A stretch of 64,000 bases of DNA from NCBI GenBank assembly GCA_016875195.1, contig VGRY01000011.1, positions 1 through 64,000 of the forward strand, given 5' to 3'. The translations under genes and the position numbers were made by a program. Within the stretch, counting starts at the first letter, position 1. Each line of letters opens with the position of its first letter. Shown piece after piece: positions 7,665-16,233 of this stretch. This stretch comes from Deltaproteobacteria bacterium. GTDB taxonomy: Bacteria > Desulfobacterota > BSN033 > UBA1163. The notes under the pieces are model-generated. The model was given only the letters and a program-made list of their open reading frames with translations. It did not search any database and had not been told where the DNA came from.

Positions 7665-9001
7665 AAATTGCCCTGATCATCCCCAGATGGCCCAAAGACA
7701 GTTTCTGGGATGTGATCGCCTTTAAATTCCCACTCCTCTCTACCTCACTTCTTGCCAGCCTGACTCCTGCCCAACACCAGGTCAGCGTCATTGATGAGAG
7801 CATCTCTGAAATTGACTTTGATCAGGACGTTGATCTAGTCGCGATTACAGCCATCACTCCACTTGCCCCAAGAGGCTATGAGATTGCGGATCAATTCCGG
7901 CAGAAGGGAAAGAAGGTGGTCATGGGAGGAATCCATGTCTCGTGGCTTCCTGAAGAGGCAAAACGACATGCAGACAGCGTTGTTATTGGTGAAGCGGATG
8001 AAATCTGGGCTGATATTTTAAAGGATGCAGAGAAAGGATCACTTAGACCTTTTTACCAACAGGAAGAAAGAACTGACCTGAGTCGTCTTCCCATTGCCCG
8101 AAGGGATCTTCTTCCCCGGAAAGGCTACCTCTTTCACAACCTGATACAGACCACCCGGGGATGTCCCTATGACTGCGAGTTCTGCTCGGTGACTGCCCTT
8201 CATGGGAAAACTTATAGGATGAGGCCGATTTTCGAAGTCGAAAAGGAGATTCAATCCTTGGAGCGTTCAAAAGCCTACATCTTCTTTGTTGATGACAATC
8301 TCGTTGGAAACCTCTCCTATGCGAGGGAACTCCTGACGATGCTTTCCCATTACCGATTGCGGTGGGTGAGTCAGGGGCCGATTCATATCGCCGAAAATGA
8401 AGAGATCCTTTCACTCATGGCGAGAGCCGGATGTCACGGACTCTTTATCGGGTTTGAGAGCCTTCGCGAAGAGAACCTCGACCTGATGGGAAAGAAAATA
8501 AATCGGGTAAAGATGTATGAGAAGGGGATCCAGAGGCTTCATGATACAGGCATCGGAGTCTATGGTTCCTTTGTCTTTGGATACGATTATGACGATGTTT
8601 CGGTCTTCGATGAATTTCTGGAGTTTGCCAATCGAAACAGGATCGACGGGACGTTCCTTCCTATTCTTACCCCATTTCCAGGGACACGGATCTACCAGAG
8701 ATTAAAGAAGGAAGGGAGACTCCTCACGGAGGACTGGTCGAAGTACGATATGGCAACGGTCGTTTTCCAGCCGAAGAAAATGACTGTGGAGGAGCTTCAG
8801 GAAGGGTTCTGGAAGGTGAATCGGTCTTTCTACTCTCCTTCTTCGATGGCGAAAAGGATCTTCCATCCCTTTCATCTCAGAAGAAGCCTGATCATCTTCG
8901 GCCCCATGAACCTTGGTCTCTGGCCCGCCGTCAAAAAAGCCGAACGATATTTCATAACTTTAAATAAGGACCCCAAACGATCTATTAAAAAGAGCAATTA
9001 G
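7661..9001 (+). CDS. B12-binding-type radical SAM protein
   Basis: The N-terminal half (about 1-140) is a cobalamin-binding-like Rossmann domain (VMGGIHVSWLPEEA, VVIGEADEIW). The radical SAM core follows with the [4Fe-4S] motif in TTRGCPYDCEFCSV (Cx3Cx2C), then IFFVDDNLVGN, GLFIGFESL and a C-terminal extension. This is the BchE/HpnJ-like class, whose members modify lipids, tetrapyrroles or antibiotics by radical chemistry. It overlaps the lipoprotein gene by 4 nt and closes a three-gene operon with the CrtI-like enzyme. The substrate cannot be read from sequence; a hydrophobic product handled by the three proteins is an inference. Confidence 0.8.
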   Translation: MKIALIIPRWPKDSFWDVIAFKFPLLSTSLLASLTPAQHQVSVIDESISEIDFDQDVDLVAITAITPLAPRGYEIADQFRQKGKKVVMGGIHVSWLPEEAKRHADSVVIGEADEIWADILKDAEKGSLRPFYQQEERTDLSRLPIARRDLLPRKGYLFHNLIQTTRGCPYDCEFCSVTALHGKTYRMRPIFEVEKEIQSLERSKAYIFFVDDNLVGNLSYARELLTMLSHYRLRWVSQGPIHIAENEEILSLMARAGCHGLFIGFESLREENLDLMGKKINRVKMYEKGIQRLHDTGIGVYGSFVFGYDYDDVSVFDEFLEFANRNRIDGTFLPILTPFPGTRIYQRLKKEGRLLTEDWSKYDMATVVFQPKKMTVEELQEGFWKVNRSFYSPSSMAKRIFHPFHLRRSLIIFGPMNLGLWPAVKKAERYFITLNKDPKRSIKKSN

Positions 9002-9011
9002 AGATACGTTG

Positions 9012-10966
9012 ATGAGAACAATAAAGGTCTACCTCATCCTAATCATTCTTTTCACTATCTTAGGGGTTTCTTTCTCCAGCGCAGAGGAGAGGATCCTCAG
9101 GTTTCACAGCGATATCACGGTCCACGAGGATGCATCCCTCACCGTGAAGGAGACGATTCAAGTCGCCAGTGAAGGCAAGGAGATCAAGCGCGGGATTTAT
9201 CGCGACTTTCCCACCAGATACAACCAGCCCTGGGGCAACCGCACCGTGGGTTTCTCTGTTCAGGAAGTCCTCAGAGATGACCGACCGGAAAAATATTTTC
9301 AAAAAGGTATCCTCAATGGTGTCAGAACCTACATCGGCGATCAGGACACATTGATTCCTCCGGGCGAGCATACCTATACCATTGTCTATAAAACAGACCG
9401 GCAGCTCGGTTTTTTTAAGGATTATGACGAGCTCTACTGGAATGTAACGGGCAATGACTGGAACTTCCCTATTGAGAAATCCTCAGCCCATGTAACCCTG
9501 CCTCAGGGCGCTGTCCAGAAGATCATCAACCATACTGGTTATACAGGGCTTTCGGGAGAGAGAGGGAAAGATTTTAAAGCGGAGATTGATTTCGACGGGC
9601 GGATTATATATGAGACAACTAGACCCCTTGCCCGATACGAAGGATTTACCATCGCCCTTTCATGGCCCAAAGGCTTTGTGACCGCACCGGATACAAAGAC
9701 AAAGCTTAAACATTTTTACCAGGACAACAGAGATTTCTTCTATGGTTTCATCGGTCTTCTGGTTGTCCTGGGTTACTACCTGTTCGCTTGGGCCAAGGTG
9801 GGGAGAGACCCGAGAAAGGAGGTGACGGTCGTCCAATATACTCCCCCCGAGCGTATGAGCCCTGCAGACATCAGATATTTTCTGAGAAAAGGATATGATG
9901 ATAAGACCCTTGCTGCCGCAATCATTAATATGGCGGTGAAAAGGCATCTCTCCATCGAAGAGGAGGATGGAAAGTATAAACTTTTGAGAAGGGAGAAAGA
10001 GAAGGCTCCTCTCTCCGCAGACGAGATATTCGTCTTTTCAAGGCTTCTCAATTCTGAAAAGGAGATGGTTCTGGAAAAAAAGAACGGCTCCAAGATCAGA
10101 AGTGCCATGAGAGACCTGGAGAACCATCTGAAATTAAAATATCGGTTAGGAAAATATTTCTTTTCTAATAAAAAATATTTTTTGGTTGGCCTTATGCTTT
10201 CGTTCATTGCTTTTTTGATCGGCGGCGGAATCGATGCGAATGAAACATATTATCTCCCAGCCTTTATTTTCATCTGTTTCTGGTTGACGCCTTGGAGTTT
10301 TTACACGTTCGGCTTTCTGGTGCCCGGAATGATAAAAAGCTGGATGAGCCTCAGAGGCCCTTTCCTGAGAGAAGGCTCCTCCAGATTCCTTCTATTCTGT
10401 TCATGACATTGTTCACGCTGGCCTTTCTGGGTGCGGAGGCATTTGTCATTTACTACTTCTTCTTCAGCATGTCGTTTGCAGTGGGACTCTTGATTCCTTT
10501 TGTCTTGCTGGTGAATGTGGTATTCTTTTTTCTTCTTAAAAATATCACCCCAGAGACCAGAAAAATCCTCGACGCGATAAAAGGGTTCAAACAATTCCTC
10601 GTGGCTACCGAGAAGGACCGGCTCAATATGCTCAACCCGCCTGAGAAGACCCCGGAACTTTTCGAAAAATATCTGCCCTATGCCCTTGCCCTCGATGTTG
10701 AGCAGAGATGGGGAGAGCAGTTTTCAGACGTCCTTGCGAACCTGTCAGCAACAGGATATTCACCCACATGGTATTCAGGGATGGGAACCGGTCTTGCCTC
10801 GGCAAGCACATTTTCATCTTACTTTGGCGACTCGTTTACAAATGTTCTCTCATCCTCGTCTCCTGGCTTAAGTAGCGGAGGAGGGGGCTTTGGTGGAAGT
10901 GGGGGCGGTGGAGGTGGCTCTGGAGGAGGTGGATCTTCAGGCGGAGGCGGCGGCGGAGGCTGGTAA
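9012..10966 (+). pseudogene. DUF2207 membrane protein with frameshift
   Basis: The first frame (to 10406) gives a signal peptide, the DUF2207 beta domain (RILRFHSDITVHEDASLTVK) and a transmembrane segment (FFYGFIGLLVVLGYYLFAW). It then ends abruptly in FLLFCS. The second frame (open from about 10292) supplies the expected rest: two transmembrane segments, a cytoplasmic helical part and the Gly/Ser-rich tail typical of DUF2207. One gene of about 650 codons has thus been split by a 1-2 nt indel around 10330-10390. A true inactivating mutation and an assembly error are equally possible. ATG 9012 is chosen over TTG 9009. Confidence 0.75.
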
Positions 10967-11144
10967 GCCAGAGGGCCTGTAGTCAAAAAAAGTGAACGGT
11001 TTTTTTGGATAAAATGAAGTGAGGGATGTTAACCATCTAAATTCAAACCTTCCTTTTTCAGAAACTATCCACCCACAAGAAGTCTCCCAAATTAAACAAT
11101 TTCCCCATACGAAAAGTACATCACTCTCTGCCCCAATTTAGGAT

Positions 11145-11174
11145 TTGCTTTTCGTTGGGAAAATATTCTAAAAT
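11145..11174 (+). promoter_or_regulatory. Possible promoter of the DksA/TraR-like gene
   Basis: TTGCTT (11145-11150) and TAAAAT (11169-11174) are separated by 18 nt, upstream of the DksA-like gene in an A/T-rich stretch. Confidence 0.35.
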
Positions 11175-11242
11175 TACAAAGTTGAAATATAAGGTTTTTA
11201 CCGATGAAAGGTTTTTCGTCGGATAGCAGGAGAGAAACAGGA

Positions 11243-11641
11243 ATGGATCAGGAGAAACTTATCTATTTTAAAGGATTTCTTGAGGGTCAGCTTCATAATC
11301 TGTTAATAGAAGCCGGAAAGACTTGTAGCGATATGCGTCATGATCGCAATGGAGATTTTCCCGATCCCACGGATCGGGCTTCACTTGAATCGGATCGGAA
11401 CTTTCTTCTGAGGATCAAAGATCGGGAAAGAAAACTGATACTGAAGGTGAAGGAAGCCCTGGACCGGATTGACAACGGGACCTTTGGTATTTGTGAGACT
11501 TGCGGCAAATCAATTTCCGAGAAGAGGCTGATGGCCAGACCCGTCACCACACTTTGCATCGATTGCAAAACCGAATTGGAGGATCTGGAGCGGAAAGAGA
11601 GGCTCAGGGGAACGAAACCAAAGAAAAAATTTCCTTCTTAA
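11243..11641 (+). CDS. DksA/TraR-family C4 zinc-finger protein
   Basis: A coiled-coil N-terminal part (about 1-75) is followed by a four-cysteine zinc finger, CETCG...CIDCK, the TraR/DksA signature. DksA-like proteins enter the RNA polymerase secondary channel and, with ppGpp, adjust promoter choice. ATG 11243 is preferred over 11204 because AGGAG (11228-11232) lies 10 nt before it; 11204 has only a weak AAGG. It stands alone with its own promoter-like region. Acidic residues (DFPDPTDRAS) fall where DksA carries its tip. True DksA, TraR or YocK-type cannot be separated from sequence alone. Confidence 0.8.
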   Translation: MDQEKLIYFKGFLEGQLHNLLIEAGKTCSDMRHDRNGDFPDPTDRASLESDRNFLLRIKDRERKLILKVKEALDRIDNGTFGICETCGKSISEKRLMARPVTTLCIDCKTELEDLERKERLRGTKPKKKFPS

Positions 11642-11701
11642 GAATTAGCATCTACTAACCTAATCTGGGGAATCCAGAACAAAGCAGGGTTTGGAGGGTT
11701 A

Positions 11702-11858
11702 AAAATTCGAAATCCGAATATCGAAATACGAAACAAATCCGAATTTCCAAAATTCTAATAAGGAACGCATATATGCGTTCCCAACTTTTTTGTTTAGGAC
11801 ATTTATGATTTGGTCATTTTGGATTGTTTCGAAATTCGAATTTCGTGCTTCGGATTTA
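11702..11858. repeat. TTCGAATTTCGTGCTTCGGATTT palindromic repeat
   Basis: The left arm is rich in ATTCGAAATCCGAATATCG words and the right arm carries their complement (GTTTCGAAATTCGAATTTCG). Related copies lie at 22985-23123 and 46750-46866. It fills the dksA-like/galT spacer. Confidence 0.75.
11762..11781. terminator. Perfect 20-bp palindrome followed by T-run
   Basis: GGAACGCATATATGCGTTCC is a perfect palindrome followed by CAACTTTTTT. It lies in the middle of the repeat and downstream of the DksA-like gene. It could terminate transcription, although a 10-bp stem without a loop is unusual. Confidence 0.4.
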
Positions 11859-11931
11859 GACTTATTTAAAAGTGATTCATTCCGTTGTCGCAGAGTAGCA
11901 AAATTAGATCCCATTTCATTAAGCGACTATT

Positions 11932-12927
11932 ATGCCTGAATTGAGAAAGGATCCCATCCATGGAAGATGGGTAATCATTGCAACAGAACGGAGTAGAAGG
12001 CCCTCAGATTTTGTGCCAGAAGAACGAAGGCCCGTTGGCGGATTCTGCCCTCTCTGTGAGGGAAATGAGGACCGGACTCCTCCGGAGGTGTTGGCTTTTC
12101 GGGATAATGGAGTCATTCCGGATTCACCAGGCTGGTCGCTGCGCGTCGTCCCGAATAAATTCCCCGCCCTCCGGATCGAGGGGGAACTCGACCGGGAAGG
12201 CGAGGGGATCTATGATAAGATGAACGGAATCGGGGCCCATGAAGTGGTGATTGAAACGCCCCAGCATTCCGAGACCCTGTCCACTCTCCCGTTAAAGAAT
12301 GTGGAAAATGTCCTCTGGGCTTACCGGGAGAGGATCGTTGACCTGAGGCGGGATCATCGGCTTCGCTATGTCATGGTCTTTAAAAATTATGGTTCTGCGG
12401 CTGGAGCCTCTCTTGAACATACCCACTCCCAGATCATTGCTCTCCCTATTGTTCCCACAAGAGTGCGTGAGGAAATCGAAGGGGCGAAAAGTTACTTTCT
12501 CTATAAAGATCGGTGTGTCTTCTGCGATATCATCCGCCAGGAACTCCGGCAGAGGAGCCGGGTGATCACAGAGAACAGCGGGTTTGTCTCCATCGCTCCC
12601 TTTGCCTCGCGGTTTCCCTTTGAGACCTGGATTCTTCCGAAGATCCACCAGACCAGTTATGAACTGATGGAGAACTCCATCTATGGGCAGGCCGCTGAAA
12701 TTCTCTCTGACACCCTGAAACGATTGAAACAGGTTCTTGACGATCCTCCATATAACTATATCATCCACACCTCTTCCTCTCCGGAGCAGGACCGGGACTA
12801 TTACCACTGGCACATTGAAATCATGCCCAAGTTGACGAAGGTAGCCGGGTTCGAGTGGGGAACAGGATTCTATATCAACCCGACCCCTCCTGAAGAAGCC
12901 GCAGAGTATTTGAGGGAGGCCAAGTAA
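11932..12927 (+). CDS. galT: Galactose-1-phosphate uridylyltransferase
   Basis: GalT swaps UMP between UDP-glucose and galactose-1-phosphate in the Leloir pathway. The protein begins with PELRKDPIHGRWVII, carries the zinc-type CPLC motif near residue 41, and has the HIT-superfamily active site as EHTHSQ. The second half repeats the fold, with YYHWHIEIMP and the CVFCDI cysteine pair. The usual HPHxQ appears as HTHSQ, so Pro is replaced by Thr, as in the divergent bacterial GalT branch. A related nucleotide-sugar phosphorylase is the alternative. It leads the galT-kinase-regulator-galU run. Confidence 0.8.
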   Translation: MPELRKDPIHGRWVIIATERSRRPSDFVPEERRPVGGFCPLCEGNEDRTPPEVLAFRDNGVIPDSPGWSLRVVPNKFPALRIEGELDREGEGIYDKMNGIGAHEVVIETPQHSETLSTLPLKNVENVLWAYRERIVDLRRDHRLRYVMVFKNYGSAAGASLEHTHSQIIALPIVPTRVREEIEGAKSYFLYKDRCVFCDIIRQELRQRSRVITENSGFVSIAPFASRFPFETWILPKIHQTSYELMENSIYGQAAEILSDTLKRLKQVLDDPPYNYIIHTSSSPEQDRDYYHWHIEIMPKLTKVAGFEWGTGFYINPTPPEEAAEYLREAK

Positions 12928-12933
12928 CAGGCT

Positions 12934-14796
12934 ATGTCCGATCATCCTAATGGCTATGATCTTCTAAAGACGACGATCGAACTTTCCGTCTCCTCATTTC
13001 CCATTGAGACGAAGCTGGAAAAGATTTTTCAGTGCATCACCAACGGTTTTCAATCGGATCGCTCGCTCCTTCTGCGACCGGAGATGATTCTGAAAGAGGG
13101 ATTTCTCTCCCGGGTCATAGAAGAGAAAAAACCCCTGTGGGTGGATGAGGAGAGGCCTTTTAAGGAAGATACGATTCTTCCGGAAGAGAGGGATCTGGTC
13201 TGTCCGGCTTTTGGTTGCATTCCTCTCTCTGATGAAAATTCTATTCAGGGAATCATTTATATTGGTTTTTCAAAAGGCCGAACATTTTCATCAAACGAGA
13301 CTGAACTCCTTCTCCTTCTGGCAAAGGAAATCGGAGTAACGATCCGAAATGATCAGCTCCACCGTGGAGCAGATGATGATGAGAGAAGAGTGAGGCAGCT
13401 CTCAACCCTGTGGGAGTTGAACAAGGCATTGCTCACCACCGTCAATTTTGAGCGGATCGTCCATATGACCTTGACCGCCATCACGATCGGCAATGGGCTT
13501 GGATTCAACCGGGCCATGCTCTTTCTCGTCGATGAAAAAGGGCATGTTGTCAAAGGAACGATGGCTGTTGGGCCGAACAGTGCAGAGGAGGCAGGAACAA
13601 TCTGGCCTGCTCTTTCCCAACGAAGCAGAAATCTTTCTGAGCTGGTTACTCAGATCGAGTCATCCACCGAAAACCACTCCGTCCTCAATTCCATCGTTAA
13701 GGAGATTCAGATTCCACTGGAAGATGGGCAATGTATTATTTCGAAGACTGTTCTCGAGGGAAGACCCTTTAATATCCGGTTTCCTCTGGGTGAAGAGGAA
13801 TGGGTTCAGACCCGGTGCGAGAGGGGGTGCCATCTCAGCTCGGAAGTGGGATGCTATGTGGGCGAGCATCTCAGCCGCGATCCCAAGGTGTATGCTTTTG
13901 CCACAGTTCCACTCTGGGGAAAAGGAAAAGTGATTGGGGTGATCCTGGTCGATAACCTCTTCAATCAGGATACCATCACCGACGAGGATATTCGTTATCT
14001 CACCATGTTTGCAAGCCAAGCAGGGTTGGCCATTGAGAATACCCTGCTCTATCGCAATTTAGAAGAGATTCACCAGGAGCTGAAAGAAGCCCAGACCTTC
14101 CTGGTTCATCGGGAGAAGATGGCGGCCTTAGGGGAACTCTCCACCTCCATTGCCCATGAGATTAGAAACCCACTCGTCTCCATTGGAGGATTTGCGCGTC
14201 GCCTCGATCGCGCGCTTCCGGCAGATGCCTCGGAGAAACGGTATACCCGGACCATCGTAAAGGAAGTGGAGAGGGTCGAAAACATTCTGAGTAATGTCCT
14301 CACCTACACCAAAGAAGAAGCGATATGCTTGAAGATGCTGGACCTGCGGGAGGTGATAGAGGAGAGTCTCTCCATGATTTCAGAAGGGTTAAGAAATGGG
14401 GGGATTCAACTGATGAAATCGTTTTCGGATCAGATCCCCCCGGTCAAAGGTGACTACTATCAATTGAAGCAGGCCTTCTTCAACCTGGTGAGCAATGCCT
14501 ATGAGTCGATGAGAGGCGAAGGAAAGCTTTCCATCCGCATTCATCCCTACAAGAAGAATGGGGTCTCATGGGTTGGAGTCGAGGTTGAGGATACTGGTGG
14601 TGGCATTGATCCTGAGGCGCTTCATCATATCTTCAACCCCTTTTACACGACAAAAGACAACCGGTTAGGCTTGGGGTTGCCCATCATCCATAAGATTGTT
14701 ACTTCTCATCAGGGGCAGATCGAGGTGAACAACCATCCCGGAACGGGTGCGACCTTCATCCTCACCTTTCCGGCACAGGAGGTGCGAGAGAAATGA
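12934..14796 (+). CDS. GAF-domain sensor histidine kinase
   Basis: Two sensory stretches precede the kinase: a short N-terminal GAF-like region (about 20-145) and a clear GAF domain (about 150-370). The HisKA box is MAALGELSTSIAHEIRNPL with the phospho-acceptor His408. The ATP-binding domain has NLVSNAYESM (N box), EDTGGGIDPE (G1) and NRLGLGLPII (G2). There are no transmembrane segments, so it senses in the cytoplasm. Its stop overlaps the response regulator start by 4 nt (ATGA), making that regulator the likely partner. Flanking galT and galU suggest a link to sugar-nucleotide or exopolysaccharide supply, which is inference. Confidence 0.85.
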   Translation: MSDHPNGYDLLKTTIELSVSSFPIETKLEKIFQCITNGFQSDRSLLLRPEMILKEGFLSRVIEEKKPLWVDEERPFKEDTILPEERDLVCPAFGCIPLSDENSIQGIIYIGFSKGRTFSSNETELLLLLAKEIGVTIRNDQLHRGADDDERRVRQLSTLWELNKALLTTVNFERIVHMTLTAITIGNGLGFNRAMLFLVDEKGHVVKGTMAVGPNSAEEAGTIWPALSQRSRNLSELVTQIESSTENHSVLNSIVKEIQIPLEDGQCIISKTVLEGRPFNIRFPLGEEEWVQTRCERGCHLSSEVGCYVGEHLSRDPKVYAFATVPLWGKGKVIGVILVDNLFNQDTITDEDIRYLTMFASQAGLAIENTLLYRNLEEIHQELKEAQTFLVHREKMAALGELSTSIAHEIRNPLVSIGGFARRLDRALPADASEKRYTRTIVKEVERVENILSNVLTYTKEEAICLKMLDLREVIEESLSMISEGLRNGGIQLMKSFSDQIPPVKGDYYQLKQAFFNLVSNAYESMRGEGKLSIRIHPYKKNGVSWVGVEVEDTGGGIDPEALHHIFNPFYTTKDNRLGLGLPIIHKIVTSHQGQIEVNNHPGTGATFILTFPAQEVREK

Positions 14797-15149
14797 AGAG
14801 GATCCTGGTCGTCGATGATGAAGAGAGCATCCGCCTTCTCTATAAGGAAGAGCTTGAGGAAGAGGGCTTTGTCGTGGAGGTGGCCAGGGATGGTTTAGAA
14901 GCTCTTGAACAACTTCCGTTATTCAAGCCGGACCTCATCACCCTCGACATCAAGATGCCTGGACTCAACGGCATTGAGACGCTCAAGCGGATCCGCGAGA
15001 CTGAGAGGCAACTCCCCATCGTCATGTGTTCTGCTTATGGGGAGTATAAACAGGACCTGACGACCTGGGCTTCCGATGCCTATGTGGTCAAGTGCGCGGA
15101 CCTGACAGAATTAAAAACCACGATTCGGAGACTTCTGGGGCTTCTATGA
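14793..15149 (+). CDS. Single-domain (CheY-like) response regulator
   Basis: It is a stand-alone receiver domain of 118 residues: acidic pair VVDDEES, phospho-acceptor Asp52 in ITLDIKMPG, switch Ser in MCSAYG and Lys in VVKCADL. With no output domain it must act through protein contacts or phosphotransfer. It overlaps the upstream kinase gene by 4 nt, and its stop overlaps the galU start (ATGA at 15146). The three genes are therefore translationally coupled. Confidence 0.85.
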   Translation: MKRILVVDDEESIRLLYKEELEEEGFVVEVARDGLEALEQLPLFKPDLITLDIKMPGLNGIETLKRIRETERQLPIVMCSAYGEYKQDLTTWASDAYVVKCADLTELKTTIRRLLGLL

Positions 15150-16015
15150 AAGTAAAAAAAGCAGTAATTCCAGCAGCAGGTTTCGGCACCCGGTTTCTTC
15201 CGGCGACGAAAGTTGTACCCAAGGAACTCTTGCCCATTGTTGATAAGCCTACCATCCAGTATATTATGGAGGAAGTTGCCTTATCAGGCATTGAAGAGGT
15301 GATCCTCATCACCGGCAGGGAGAAGGGTTCGATTGAGGATCATTTCGATACTTCGACCGAATTGGAGAACCATCTCAGAAAGAAGGGAAGGGATGACCTC
15401 CTAAAGGTCGTCCAGGAAATCTCCGGGATGGTGACGCTGGTCTCGGTGAGGCAGAAGGAGCCTCTGGGCTTGGGTCATGCGATCCTCTGTGCGAAAAGGG
15501 TCGTTGGGAAGGAACCTTTTGCTGTTCTGTTAGGTGATGATCTGATCGATGCAAATGTCCCATGCATCCGTCAGATGATGAAGATCTATCAGGATATGGA
15601 TGGAGCGCTTATTGCCATTCAAAAGGTTCCGAGGCAGGAGGCGCATCTCTATGGAATCATCAAGGGTAAAAAGGTGATGGACCGGGTTTATTCTGTCGAA
15701 GAAATGGTGGAGAAACCCGAGAAGGGGAAAGCGCCATCCAATCTTGCCATCATCGGAAGGTATATCCTTCCTCCCCGCATCTTTGATATACTGGAAAGGG
15801 TCAAGCCTGACCGGAGAGGAGAGATTCAGCTCACAGAGGGTCTGAAGGAGCTGAACCGGGAAGTTCCCATCTATGGATATGAGTTCATCGGAGACCGTTA
15901 CGACGCAGGGGATAAGTTTGGTTATCTGCAGGCGAATCTTTCTTTTGGGTTGAGGCATCCGGAGATCGGCACGAAACTGAAAAGATATTTAAAGACATTA
16001 TCCTCATATTGTTAA
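15146..16015 (+). CDS. galU: UTP--glucose-1-phosphate uridylyltransferase
   Basis: GalU makes UDP-glucose from UTP and glucose-1-phosphate. The nucleotide-binding signature AVIPAAGFGTRFLPATK is at the N-terminus, followed by KELLPIVDKPTIQYI and FAVLLGDDLI, all typical of GalU. The track's 15092 start adds 18 residues that overlap the regulator gene. ATG 15146 overlaps the regulator stop and gives the normal GalU N-terminus (289 residues). With galT upstream it supplies UDP-glucose for galactose metabolism and envelope polysaccharides. A strong hairpin follows at 16049. Confidence 0.92.
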   Translation: MKVKKAVIPAAGFGTRFLPATKVVPKELLPIVDKPTIQYIMEEVALSGIEEVILITGREKGSIEDHFDTSTELENHLRKKGRDDLLKVVQEISGMVTLVSVRQKEPLGLGHAILCAKRVVGKEPFAVLLGDDLIDANVPCIRQMMKIYQDMDGALIAIQKVPRQEAHLYGIIKGKKVMDRVYSVEEMVEKPEKGKAPSNLAIIGRYILPPRIFDILERVKPDRRGEIQLTEGLKELNREVPIYGYEFIGDRYDAGDKFGYLQANLSFGLRHPEIGTKLKRYLKTLSSYC

Positions 16016-16048
16016 CTGTTCATAGTTTAAGCTTTATTGGTTAATTGT

Positions 16049-16077
16049 AAAATGCGACTAAAACATAGTCGCATTTT
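16049..16077. terminator. Bidirectional-type terminator after galU
   Basis: AAAATGCGACTA and TAGTCGCATTTT form a perfect 12-bp stem with the loop AAACA. A-run and T-run flanks allow termination on either strand. It separates galU from the tRNA gene. Confidence 0.75.
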
Positions 16078-16079
16078 CC

Positions 16080-16155
16080 GGGGCAGTAGCTCAGCTGGGA
16101 GAGCGCCAGAATCGCACTCTGGAGGCCGGCGGTTCGATCCCGCTCTGCTCCACCA
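16080..16155 (+). tRNA. tRNA-Ala (anticodon CGC)
   Basis: This is a complete 76-nt cloverleaf including an encoded CCA. The acceptor GGGGCAG pairs with CTGCTCC and includes the G3-U70 wobble that identifies alanine tRNAs. The D-arm is GCTC..GAGC. The anticodon arm is CCAGA-ATCGCAC-TCTGG, giving anticodon CGC for codon GCG. The T-arm loop is TTCGATC. It lies between two hairpins as an independent unit. Confidence 0.95.
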
Positions 16156-16161
16156 GAAATT

Positions 16162-16204
16162 AAAAGGGTTGGACATCGACATTCTGTCTGGCCCTTTTTT
16201 TCTA
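16162..16204 (+). terminator. Rho-independent terminator of tRNA-Ala
   Basis: AAAGGGTTGGACA pairs with TGTCTGGCCCTTT (13 bp, three G-U pairs) and is followed by a run of seven T residues, directly after the tRNA. Confidence 0.8.
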
Positions 16205-16233
16205 TAAAGTTAAAAGGTGTGAGAGGAATTATC

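Noticed and set aside
12292-12945. 217-residue minus-strand ORF opposite galT
   Set aside because: It is the mirror of strong galT coding sequence; text is not family-like.
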